Shown piece by piece: positions 48,798 through 60,570 of a DNA stretch of 64,000 nucleotides. Position numbers and translations under genes: made by a program. This DNA is from Manduca sexta (taxonomy: Eukaryota > Arthropoda > Insecta > Lepidoptera > Sphingidae): the NCBI RefSeq assembly GCF_014839805.1, contig NC_051126.1:4100609-4164608 (forward strand), in the 5' to 3' direction. The notes under the pieces are model-generated. The model saw only the letters and a program-made list of their open reading frames with translations. It was not told where the DNA came from and ran no database searches. Position 1 is the stretch's first letter, and each line of letters opens with the position of its first letter.

Positions 48798-49017
48798 ATA
48801 CGATGCATTCCCAGCCGGCTAGTATGACTACGCCACTGCGTTTAATTCCCATTGTCCCACTGAACTAAATATCCCGGCATGTGCCCTTCCACTTACCGTC
48901 AATTAGCGCTGCGATCGTCATCCGCGAACACTGTTACACACATTACCGAATGCCACCTTAAATAGGGCTCTAAAACCTCGCTGTGTACATAATTTTTGAG
49001 ATTTTTATTAGCGTGTT

Positions 49018-49517
49018 NNNNNNNNNNNNNNNNNNNNNNNNNNNNNNNNNNNNNNNNNNNNNNNNNNNNNNNNNNNNNNNNNNNNNNNNNNNNNNNNNNN
49101 NNNNNNNNNNNNNNNNNNNNNNNNNNNNNNNNNNNNNNNNNNNNNNNNNNNNNNNNNNNNNNNNNNNNNNNNNNNNNNNNNNNNNNNNNNNNNNNNNNNN
49201 NNNNNNNNNNNNNNNNNNNNNNNNNNNNNNNNNNNNNNNNNNNNNNNNNNNNNNNNNNNNNNNNNNNNNNNNNNNNNNNNNNNNNNNNNNNNNNNNNNNN
49301 NNNNNNNNNNNNNNNNNNNNNNNNNNNNNNNNNNNNNNNNNNNNNNNNNNNNNNNNNNNNNNNNNNNNNNNNNNNNNNNNNNNNNNNNNNNNNNNNNNNN
49401 NNNNNNNNNNNNNNNNNNNNNNNNNNNNNNNNNNNNNNNNNNNNNNNNNNNNNNNNNNNNNNNNNNNNNNNNNNNNNNNNNNNNNNNNNNNNNNNNNNNN
49501 NNNNNNNNNNNNNNNNN
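49018..49517. other. Assembly gap, 500 N
   Basis: Exactly 500 N, a conventional scaffold-gap placeholder, so the true distance is unknown. Open frames across it are artefacts. Confidence 0.99.
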
Positions 49518-51672
49518 GACCCCTGATAGTTTTGTACCATGCAATAGTTGCGCGTAGATTTGATATATAGCGATAGATACGATCATTACCCTATATGATG
49601 CAGACCATTCCCCAAGGTGCCTACGTGGGATAGTGAATGTATAGTAATTACTGCTTTAAGTTATCGAGTCGCAATCGCAAATTGACTCACATCGTGTAAA
49701 CGAGCGATGGCTTATAATCGCAACATCAGTGTATATTGATATTTAAATATGTATAATTAATAATTATGTCGTATAAATAGATTGTTATTAATATTCGCAG
49801 GTACGCTTAGTGAAATAAATTGAATGAAATAATACGAGACTTAAAAACAAAGAATATCTACCCTTGCATTGAGCACACCGATTATCCCACAAGATTGTCT
49901 TAAATTATCAGTTGTGAATTATTACTAGGCTATGAAACGGAATCTGTAATCGCTCGGAGCTATCGGAAAGCAAAACAAAAATAAGTACCTGTTCAGGCGT
50001 GTTATTAAAAGTAGAATAATGCATGCGTTTTAATATCACCAGACACTTGTGAGGGCAGCTCGCGGGTCAATATACACTGGTCGGATAATTGCGTAGAATT
50101 CAAGCATTTCGTCCGCAAATTACCATCGCCGCAGGGGACGGCCGGACGAACGTTATTGCGATACGTCGCTAAATATCACCATTCAACAAGCTACTCACAA
50201 TACATACTAATTCATCGCCGGTGTGAATTTTATTTAAAGTGCTAATTTCGTATTCGGCCGCGTCATTTTAGATTGATTGCTTACTGTGATGAGCGCAACG
50301 AGCTTCATAGCGGAGTCTGTCTAAATAAATACTTTGTATGGTTATTATGTTGGGTTTAATTGCGTAAATGGCGTCAAAGAATGTAATAGTATTTAAAGTA
50401 ATGTTAATTTATTCTTAGTTTTATTTTATAAAAAGAAGACTAACTTAGCACTTTTATGAAATTTCTTCCCATACATTTTTCTATTATTGTACAATACATT
50501 TTGAAATAACTTCGTAAATAAAAATATTGAAAGGTTTTCTCTACATCCAGATAGAATACATTCGAGAACCCTTGACGCTCAAATTGAATGTCGTCAACCC
50601 AAATCAAATTACTTATGTAATAACATTTTACGCGTAAATACGCTTACCGCGTGGTTAAATTGAGCTTACAGTGACACAGTTGATTCGGAAAATTGAACAT
50701 CAAAGAATTCACCACAATAAATAATTTCATTCGTCCTAACTTCGAACGACAATATGACTTCAATCGTTTGAACAGAAGTCACCAAAATGCCATAAATAAT
50801 AAGTTAAAGCGGCAATTTTTCCGCATTATTTATTAAACTGCTAGTAGTCGATGAAAAGAGGTTGGAACAAAACCGTCCCTAAGAGGAAACTTACGCTTAT
50901 TCCTCCTCAGCTTCCCTTTATTTCTACTATGTTTCCACGGGCTCTCTCTGTGACATAATATTGGGAGATTTATTAAAATTGCAGGTCGAAAGAAGTCAAT
51001 TTATCGCGGTGATTTGTACGCCGGCGGCTATCGTTTTATATTGCCTTTTTCTATTCAGCGCTGAAGAACTAAATAGTAAATTGAACTCAAAGGAAAAATC
51101 ATATTTACATACTTTCTTTTTCAACCATGCTCTTTATATATTAACGTAGGGTTTATGTTCAATTTGTATATGGATTATCATTCGTAATATAGATATCAAC
51201 CATAGTAAGTATAATGTCATTTAATTAGCTTGTTACATATTAGATACATTTATAAGTGTGGGAACAGTATGCAACGATAGAGCATTTATGTTCCATTGTT
51301 TTTGATAACTCAAGCGTGAACGCACTTCTGTACGGCCTTGTTAGAAATGGTTATTTTGCTATAACTTTATCACCTTTAAATTGACTGTCTATTATTTTCT
51401 GTCTATTTTGAGGGCTGACCGCACTTTATCAAGCTTACAATAGAATTACTAATCCCCACTTAATCTCCATCTTTCAAACCTCGAACAAGTCATTTGTCGT
51501 ATTTATGTTGCCACTAAATAATACTTAACCTCCTGTATTTAATAGTAATCTAATTTAAAACAATTTATCGACTAAAATGTATCTTGTCTGATAGTTTGAT
51601 GACCATTTTCAGTTGACCTAAAAACAGTCAACATAGTTTATCTTAGCTTAGATAATAGTCACATATAAATTG

Positions 51673-51964
51673 CAGATAAATTACATACATACATACATAA
51701 CATCACGCATTTTATCCCCGAAGGGGTATGCAGAGGCGCAACTAGGGCACCCACTTTTCGCTAAGTATGTTCCGTCCCATGATGTGATAGGGGGCGAGCC
51801 TATCGCCATATCGGGCACAAATTCCAGACTCCGGGCTGATACTGAGCAGAAAAACCCAAATATCACTTTGCCCGACCCGGGATTCGAACCCAGGACCTCA
51901 GAGCGCTATTGTACCGGACATGCAATACAACTACGCCACCGAGGCAGTCACAGATAAATTACAT
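51673..51964 (-). mobile_element. Full-length tRNA-derived SINE family D with 14-bp TSD
   Basis: CAGATAAATTACAT occurs at 51673-51686 and again at 51951-51964, flanking an element of about 264 bp. In minus orientation the head has a perfect box A (TGGCGTAGTTG) and perfect box B (GGTTCGAATCC), followed by a body ending in CCCCTTCGGGGATAAAATGC and a (TATG)n tail. An intact target duplication and intact promoter boxes indicate a recent insertion. Confidence 0.93.
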
Positions 51965-54900
51965 CAAGATAAAGTTTTTATTCTGTTTTTTAGTTCAATC
52001 GTACCATTTGTATACATTTATTTCTTATTTCTTTCTTATCTAGTACAATAATTGTTCTCCGTCAGGCATAATTGTATACGGCATGTTCTAATTAATAAAT
52101 CATGCAATTTGCATGTACACGTTAGATCCGTGTACCGCGCTTGTTCCGAGATTAGCTTCTGAAATTAGAATTGCACAGTGGGAATACTGGATTAGTATAA
52201 TCATGTTACCTTTATTAATTCATGAGAACACGTGTGTGCAACCGAGTCGGGCTGTTTGGCGTACAGAAGGCGCCATAGGACGCATAATTGACATGATTTC
52301 TGCTTCGACAGTTGTTCAATGTTATCTTAAATCGTGAATGATTGTTAAAATAAAAAAATTGGCAAGATAGTAATCGTTTTGTAGAGAAAGTTGTTACTAA
52401 AATTTTCCTTTTGAATTTTTTTTTCACACACTAGCATTAAATCACATAAATGACAAGCGAATTTCCGCGCTCATTTAGCACGTAATATGTAGAGCAGACG
52501 GCCCGTGTGCCGCCGATCGCTGACGTATCAGGAAAGGTGCTCGGAACAATCAATAACACGACCAATTCCCATGATCTCCCCCTCCTCAATTCACTTAACA
52601 ATCCCCACTAGGCTATACACGAGTCGAGGGTCTATACAAACTGGTCACTGCCACCACTTCTCACACGTCACTCGCTATAATCCGGTCAATAACATAAATT
52701 TCTTCGAGGCACACTTCTTTATTGGATTTGTCGTTGCCGTCGAGCCATTGAACCTTCCTCATAAGCCGGCCGGGCAAGGTACTATCGAAAATAAAATTTG
52801 TGGAAAACCAGAGAAAATCCGCAACCGAAATTGCGACGACAAATACCTTGGAAAGGTAAAAAAGGTATAAGCTCATCTGTGTTCAGTTTGGGTGTCGCGT
52901 GGGATGTTTTTAAAAGTGTGTACATTTTTAAGAATATATTTTTTTTATCAGAAAAATACTTACGTATAAAATAATATTTTATTTCTATCCGAGAAACGAC
53001 CACTTTTGAAAATATGGTGTATATTTTCACATAAATAAAAATGTTTTTAAACCAAAATAAAGAAAAGGATCTCTCTTTATTCTCAACACCTATCTGTGAT
53101 ACCAATGTAAAGCAAAACACTTTTTTAGCTGTGAGCATTTAGTCTAGACGTATGTTTTACGTTTTCTATCTGTTAGGACGCCGAAGACAGGTAAGCACTC
53201 AGGAATATAAGATGGAGATAAAAAATAATAAAACATATAGAAAAATTCGAATGTAGGATCTAACGGTCATGAAAGAAAATAAGAGCACGTTTGAATTTAG
53301 TATTTTAAATATAATCCAAAATATTTAATTACGTGATAAGTACAGAAAAATGCAAATTACTAAGTTTCGAATTACTATTAATTACTGTTCGATCTAAGGT
53401 TCGGATTCACATTTATTGTAAGCACGGTGTTTCAAAAAGAGGTGGTTCAAGGTCTCAACAGCGTACCTGTCGACAAAGTTTGTAAGAACTTAGGACGAAG
53501 CTTGCCGGAGAGTTGCAATGCCTTTGAGCACAAACTTCGCAGACCAGTATGACGAATTTCCAATTAAACGTCCCCCCACCAGCCCCGCTGGTGGTTTTTT
53601 GTACAAAACCATCCAAGGCGTTCCGGTGTGGTCCAATTAAGTTAAGTAGCATCACGTAAAATTCATAATAATTATAAATGTCCAGACTGTTATTTGTTCT
53701 CGGATGAAAGCAAGGACGTTTTCGTAAGTTGATCGATTACGTCGATGAGACAAGACGTGCATTTATTGACTTTTATCTTTTGATAGTTTAATTACTACTA
53801 TTTATATTTACGCAACGTATATTGTGTTGAAATGTCGATGAATTAATTTTAATAGGTGTAATATTTTCATAGTTCTTTGTTCACAAATTGGCTGTAATTT
53901 CGAAAATATTAATTGCCATTTTTGTAGCCAAAAATAAATTCGACAATCTGTTTCAAGTAACGCGGAAACGAATAATGAGAGCTCGTTACTTTTATAATAA
54001 TGCAAGGTTGGTTACCGCAATGATCATAGTCTCCAGACCTTTCTCCCCGTATATAACTTAAGTACATTTACGTAAACTAGCGAATTACGTAATGGACATA
54101 TCCGTCTTGCATCAATCTGTTAACTTTCATTATTCGAGAATATGATTTATTAAAACTTGTACCCAGGCGCCATATTGATATCGGCTATTAATACCTTCAC
54201 ATGTAACTAGATGGCGTTGTGTTAAGACTACTTATTCGGTGTATTTGCTCACCCTTAAGTGACATTTGTGTTTTGTACGTATGTTTGTCCAATAAATTCA
54301 GCGGCCTTCTTCATCATCTGTTAATGATTCAGATTTTCATCTCTTAATGATGCAGATTTTAATTGCGGACATACATCAATACGCATATTTAGCATGGCCG
54401 AATGAGTTCTCGGCCTCTTCGCACAGGCTTCCTTATAAGGATAGTCGACATTTTTCTCCATCAGGTGAAAGTTATTTTGCCCTAATGTAAGAGCTCGTTA
54501 TCAACGGTAATTTTTCAAGATTTCGATAAGTTACGTATTCATGGCGAAAGCTTTATACGGACGTATCTATAGTGGCGATCTAATGATTTAACAATGTGAG
54601 CGATGGTGTTTTAACTGTTTAATGTTGCTGTCAGAATGATAAAGTTTGGAAAATTGTTGGTTACGTTTTTTATGCCAGGGATTTGTAAAGGAAGTTGTTA
54701 TTCCTTGAATAAAACAGTTTCGAAAGACCTGTAGCCTGGTATAATACTGGTGTAAAACAGACGTTTTACATAAATATATATATATATATATCAATATTAT
54801 ATTTTTTTATGTAAATTCTATTTTAGAAAATATTATTAATGTTTATTTACTAATGGATCGTATTCATTTTGTATAAAGGCGAAGTTTAGGCCGCGGGGAA

Positions 54901-55149
54901 AAAGTTACACTGGCTTCGAGCCAGCGATGAAACCTAAGAAAAGCGAATAACGGGCCAAGATTCAAGACTACCGTGTTATTCTTATATAAATTATTTCAAA
55001 ATCCATGCAATTGGTGAAACTAATTACGCGATACATTTTCATGCGGTCCTTTTATATTTATGTACTAGCTTTTGCCCACAGCTGCGTTGAGAATATTATA
55101 TGTATATTAAATAATATATAAAAGAACCACATGGAAGTGGTTCGCGTAA

Positions 55150-55225
55150 TTGATTGGCAGACCGGGCTGTGTGGCGTGTCGTGGGAGTGGCCTGTGTCCA
55201 GCAGTGGACTGCAGCGGGCTGATGA
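55150..55225 (+). mobile_element. SINE 3' fragment
   Basis: GGGAGTGGCCTGTGTCCAGC, then AGTGGACTGCAGCGGGCTGA; module related to the 3' part of lepidopteran tRNA SINEs. Truncated. Confidence 0.55.
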
Positions 55226-55699
55226 TAGTGTTATCTATGCCTTGTTGCTTATCTTATCTCTATGTTAATTGTCTACTGCTGTACTCTATGGTTATATAAT
55301 CTGAATCAATTCAATTCCAATAGTTGTACGTTAATAAATGGTTCGAAGATCTACGTATAATTTTTATGCATTCTACTACGCTGGACGCAATAACATATAA
55401 GATGTCATAGTGCCCAATAGACGAGTCTAAGACGGGTGTAGCTGCGAGCGAAAGCTAGTTTAGTACCAAACTTCGTCTCATGTCAAATATCTCGGCGGAG
55501 GGACGCCTTGCCTGTCAGACAGCGAATGTTACGGGCCACCCGTGTCCTAATGTTTTGATAACGTCAGCTCGAATATTGCAGAGTATGAGGTCAGGTCCTT
55601 GGGGACGACTATTTTGATATAATTCTTGTGATTTTTGTATTTAACGCAGACTTTCTGGCGGTTGTAATTAAATTCAAAGGGTTTTGTGTCATATTTACG

Positions 55700-55815
55700 A
55701 CATGTGTTCATCACACATCACGCATTTATCCACGAAGGGGTATGCAGAGGCGCAACTAGGGCACCCAGTATTTAGCAATTGTGTTCCGTCTCGTGATACA
55801 TTAGGGGGCGAGCCC
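55700..55815 (-). mobile_element. SINE family D 3' part, truncated (minus)
   Basis: TTTATCCACGAAGGGGTATG, GCGCAACTAGGGCACCCA and TTAGGGGGCGAGCCCA match the 3' half of the 51687-51950 element; the tRNA-like head is absent. Confidence 0.85.
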
Positions 55816-56861
55816 ACGTGCTTATGTATTTATATTATTTTGCACAATAATGCACCATGCAATTATAATATAAATTCTTCATATAGAGTGATGCATTCTA
55901 GGAACTACATTATGATATACAAAGTGTCAGTATGCAAGCAATGATCCGTTTTTAATAACGTTAGACTTAAGAGTATAGAAATTGTTATAATACAGGTTAA
56001 ACTAGTACCTATCTTTATGATTCAAAATTCTGGGTGGCGAAACGTTTCTTCATGGAGAGGTGTGGTGCGTACTATAAAACACGAATCGATTAAGTCGTAA
56101 AACAAGAAATTACATACATTACCCACTAGTCGTAGTATTATTGAACTGTTCTCTATATTGTTCAAGACAAATTGATGAAATTTTACTCCTATATAATTAT
56201 AATTCGTTCAGATAAAATACGTATAATTTTATTAAAGGTCAAAAATAATGTCATGGATTTATTAAAAAGAAATAAGCAATATTTATGATGTTTCAGAACA
56301 CAATGATAACTTCACATGAAAGTTATAGCTTAGAATTACTAAGTTTACAAGCGACCCCTTTTAGCATGGTAGCTCTATTTGGTAACGGCTAGATTGGACT
56401 AGATCAAGAATCCCTTTTAGGTAGTCGGGACCTTGTCTTAAGCCATTCGTCGACAAGTGCCTAAGTCGCCTAATTGGTTTTAATGGCAGCGCACTTCGAT
56501 TGTAAACAGTGAGGCTTAGGTTCAGATCTAACATAAAATTTATGTTTTGCGTGAAAACAATATCTAAGTTATTTGACATTAATACCCGATACGGCGTTAA
56601 ACTTGTCACTTGTTACAAAATGAAACTGAATTATACATAGTCATTTTTACATTGCATTACTAAATGAGATCACGTACTCGTCTTCACCTTTGGTGGTTTT
56701 AGTTTTTCTGATTTTTTTATCATTTTGTAGTTTAATGCAAACATGGCGTGTGCGTGGGTGTATTTGTGATTGAAAGTATAGTGTTATCACTGTAACGAAT
56801 TCCCTTAGAGTACTAGTAGTGGCTTTAAAGCGCGTAGAATTAAAATTACGAGTATGTATAC

Positions 56862-57060
56862 TTTTTAACCGACTTGAAAAAAAAGGAGGAGGTTATCAAT
56901 TCGACGTGATTTTTTTTTTTTTAATTTTTTTTTTTTGTTTGTTTGTTACCTCAGAACTCGCTCATTTATTTAATTAGGCACCGACTCCAAAATTGGTTTC
57001 CAATATATACTTGTTATGTGAAATTATTTTTTGGTTTTGAGTGGTTTTTGAAGGCGGTTT
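56862..57060 (+). repeat. Dispersed repeat with oligo(T) stretches
   Basis: ACCGACTTGAAAAAAAAGGA, GGAGGTTATCAATTCGACGT, long T runs, then GTTTGTTACCTCAGAACTCG. The ACCGACTT...GGAGGAGGTT module is common in moth genomes; element class not determined. Confidence 0.6.
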
Positions 57061-57324
57061 AATTTTTTGTTAAAATTATTATTTTATATATATTTATTTT
57101 GTTCGAAACTTACACCTTTTTAATTAACATTTACGGCTCAAGTAACTTATTGTAAAATGTTATTTCCAATTAGATAAGTATCTGGTTTCATTTAGTAACG
57201 CGATGTCAAAAGTATGCTTGACAAACTGAACGCACTGTTTTCGCATTTACCTACCCCCTGGGAATCAAGGCGTCAGATCCTGTGCTATGTACAATGTATA
57301 TTCATCGTCAAAGGGTCTGGAAAT

Positions 57325-57515
57325 CATGACGTCTTAACGCATTGTTCTGTAACTACGTAATAATCTTGTAGCGTCACTAATGTATAAGATGTACACAGAT
57401 ACGTCGCGCCGCAGCCTACGGACCGTGTCTTGACGTCAGCCGGGTTATCCTTTAAAATCCACCGGCCATTGTGGTCGGACACGTATTGTCTAACCCTTAT
57501 TTGTGACGTCATAAC
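57325..57515. promoter_or_regulatory. Island with paired full CRE sites
   Basis: Two perfect palindromic CREs, TGACGTCA, at 57431-57438 and 57504-57511 (73 bp apart), and a half-type ATGACGTCT at 57326. GC-richer than surroundings. Possible CREB/ATF-responsive enhancer; activity inferred. Confidence 0.33.
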
Positions 57516-58377
57516 CCTACACTATTGTACGGTCTAATTAAACCCTCTTTGATACACCGGGTGCGTAGCCGTTGATTGGATTTTAAGGTGTTCGGGGGTG
57601 CTTTCGATTGAAATTGAATAGCCCGATCTGGGTATTAAATGGGTCTGTTTCAGCGAGAGGTTTTCGGGGTAATTAAGACCGGCCCAGTGTCTTTTAACGC
57701 GAACGGCTCGCAAAAAAGGGTTTACCTTACGCTTTTCATGTTCCTTGACGAGGGTTGGGTTATTATCATATTTTTGTAGTCGGTGCCAGGTTTTAATTAA
57801 TGTGTTTTTAAGCTGTTTTATTTTATTAGTATTTTATGAAGCCCGCAGTCTCAGATGAATTGCGAGGGCGTCGGCGGCCAACGGGAGTTTGAGCCTGCGG
57901 CAGTCTCGCACGAGACGTAACAGCAAAGACGTTCTTCACGTCAGTTTTCGGAGACAATGGTACCACCCCAGTCGTGCCGGCTCATTTGTGATGCAGACAA
58001 AATGGGCTACAGTGCGGTCCAAAAAAAACTGTATACTTACAGCCAGACAGTCAATTTACCGAAGCAGCATACATTTTTGGGTGTGCATAAACTTGCAACC
58101 AGAATTATTTTACCGACATGGAATGAAGATCATATTTACCGGTCGGCCGGCACAGAGAAACTAGTGCGGGAAAACTGTCTCATAGTTCCAACGGCCCGCT
58201 TTAGTCGAATCCTTCTCTTTGTGGGTTAATGTATGTAGTTTTATGCGTTATGCTTCGAGGTCGAACGATAACAAATCGAAATAATGGATTCTCGCGTTTG
58301 CTGTATCGATAACTGTTTAAGTGCTTGTAAAGGCTTGTAGAAACTTGTAATAGAAATATTTGTTTTTGTTTACACGA

Positions 58378-58620
58378 TAGAGTGACCGCACTGCACTTGA
58401 TAGTAAGTAGAGTGGGGTCCAATAGAATGTCGACTGACGAGAGATGATTACCCCTCAAAAGTCGACACAATTATTCCGGCCTGTTGGAACCGGATATACA
58501 CAGGCTGATCTCGGAACGCGACGTGCGCCATAGCGGGTTTTAACGCCTTGTGTACGGTGCTCGCTATCCGGGCGGATATAAAATATACCCTACCACCAGT
58601 AAATGTATGGTCAGTGGGGA
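58378..58620 (+). repeat. Repeat family E, longest copy
   Basis: Joins the blocks found separately at 46507-46613 (left half) and 63880-63985 (right half, reversed): AGTGACCGCACTGCAC ... GGCCTGTTGG ... CCTTGTGTACGGTGCTCGCT ... ATAAAATATACCCTACCACC. A further short piece of the right end lies at about 58768-58798. Confidence 0.75.
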
Positions 58621-59180
58621 GTGGTTACTAGATACCCCAATACTGTAAACGCCTTTCCTCTTTTAAAATAACTTCTGTGGCATTATTAGAGCTCATGCCG
58701 TGGTTAATTGTGACTTGTAAGTTCTGATATAAAAGGGCTTCTAAAACTTTTTGATGATATTTGTATCCGCGCGGATATACAATATATCCTACCACCACCT
58801 AGATATAAACACTGTTAACATATAAGCTCTATTTATCATAAATCGCGAATATGAAGGGCTTTTGCATTCTGGTTTGTAGAACGTTGTAGTGTAATGAGTG
58901 AACATCTATATTCATCATGTAATTTGGTTTGATCAGCGCGGCTTTGGAGTCCACAGAGTATTATGGAGCTTTCTTAATTTAAGGTTTGGGGTGGTGTTTG
59001 CTGTTGTATCACTTACCATCTACTTCCAACTATAAAATTTGTAAGAAAGGAAATAAAAATGATTAGGCACTTACTCTCTTGTAAATTATCTTTATAATAT
59101 TTTCTGTAATTGACAGGTTTGAAAAAGTTTTATATTTGTTAGTCGCATTTCGTTTTTGCCTTCTCTAGTTTTACAGTATA

Positions 59181-59345
59181 GCAGTGGCGAAGGGTCCATA
59201 TAACACGATTTCTACCGGCTTTCCTTTATGTAGAATCTAATTATCATTAGAATGATTTGCAGACCGCATTTATGCATATTCGTATCTATATGTTGTGTCG
59301 ATCCCTTTCGGAAAATTTCACCTTTCGCCATTTGCGTTATGGGTA
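59181..59345. repeat. Dispersed repeat, copy 2 of the 12839-13020 family
   Basis: GCAGTGGCGAAGGGTCCATA, CCGCATTTATGCATA and CGGAAAATTTCACCTTTCG, in the same order as the copy in the caskin intron at 12839-13020. Confidence 0.65.
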
Positions 59346-60440
59346 AGGTTTGATACCATTGATAAGTTTACAATACAATTTAACGTAATACCGTTTAAAA
59401 TATGAAATTATAGTGTTATAAGCGTGGTAACCGCAACTCGGCTGACGCACTACCGTTCCCTATACAACACTCAATTTGCGCGCAGCGAATATTCAGAAGC
59501 GACCAAAAACCGCAAATTTCAATACGGAACCGACGAACGTTAAATGATGTAGACGTCTTAGAGGGGTCGACGTCCCCCAGCAGGGTTGTCCGATACGGGT
59601 AAGACGTTGGGAAAAGGATGAAAAAAAATATAAAATTATTGATTAACAAAATACTACATGTATTTTTCGAAGTTGGGAAAACAAGGAATAAAAATATTTT
59701 TTAATGTGTTCAACGGTTTCAAGCGTTATTTAACAACTCGTTTTTAAGAAGAATATTGAAATCAATAAAGATAGAAATTGCTATTTTACGAAGATGATGC
59801 TGTTAAATATCTGCTGAATGTCAACCCTATTTCTCATCTCGGCACATATGCTCACAAATATGATGAATGGAGTAAGCAAGAGCCGGCATCCCTTTTACTG
59901 CATATTGATTACTGAATAATGAAGGAGTTTCCTAATTAAGCCTCACGTAAATAATGCACGCCATTGTTTTAATAGCTTGTGAATTTGTTATCATCGGAGG
60001 GGACTTATTTCGTGAAATATGAAGTGTGGTGTAGGGAATAATTCATTGTGTATGGTGTGTCAAAGTGAACTTTTTGGATGTATATAGAATGAGACGAACT
60101 GCTGTACTAGATAATAGAATAGATGTCATTTTGCCAAACTGGTGTGGACTGCTTAGCTAGATGGATGTTGCGGGTTCCAAGAGCCAGGTTAAGCGCCATT
60201 GTTCTTAAGAGTATTAAGTAATTTTAGCGTGTGTATATTAAATGTTTTTGGAAAAATTACATGGAAGACGCAAGGATTAAATAAGTAACAGAGACTGCTC
60301 CATCATTTGGAAGATTTCTGAAGTCCGCTAAGTCTTGTTACGTCATTTACTGGGTGAAAGACGTAATCCCTCTTATAAGGTAGTGATCAGCTTTTAGCAT
60401 TGGACACTAGATAGTATAATAATAAGGGATTTTTTTTTAA

Positions 60441-60570
60441 TTGTTTTGTACGACGAGACGATCTTGCCGTTTGCCAGATGGAAGCGATACCGTCGCCTAT
60501 AAACAGTAGAAACACCATCCAACATCTTGAATTATAAAGTTTGTTTGGTATTCCACTGCGCTCGATTTAC
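60441..60570 (-). mobile_element. Dispersed repeat family A fragment (minus)
   Basis: Reverse complement contains GAGCGCAGTGGAATACC, CAAGATGTTGGATGGTGTTT and GCCGTTTGCC-type end (GGCAAACGGCAAGATCGTC), matching 16240-16345 and 20890-20970. Confidence 0.72.

Larger units (their letters stand above)
29612..49017 (-). other. Presumed long caskin intron, segment upstream of the ratchet site
   Basis: 19.4 kb without a recognisable exon, ending at the assembly gap. Holds RTE-like tails (32730-32944, about 38450-38610, 40160-40258, 44902-45171), family B palindromes (34020-34345, 42229-42390), SINEs (35285-35602, 42410-42660, 43812-44045, 48476-48797), a short perfect hairpin (30373-30406), and GC-richer islands at about 36770-36960, 39040-39290 and 45290-45540. 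The 115-codon ORF at 40721-41068 has no domain. Confidence 0.5.

Noticed and set aside
48899..49586. Four long ORFs across the run of N
   Set aside because: They exist only because N codons are not stops; the 500-N gap carries no information.
57324..57512. 62-codon minus-strand ORF over the CRE island
   Set aside because: No splice sites or domain; the start codon is simply part of a CRE palindrome (ATGACGTCA).
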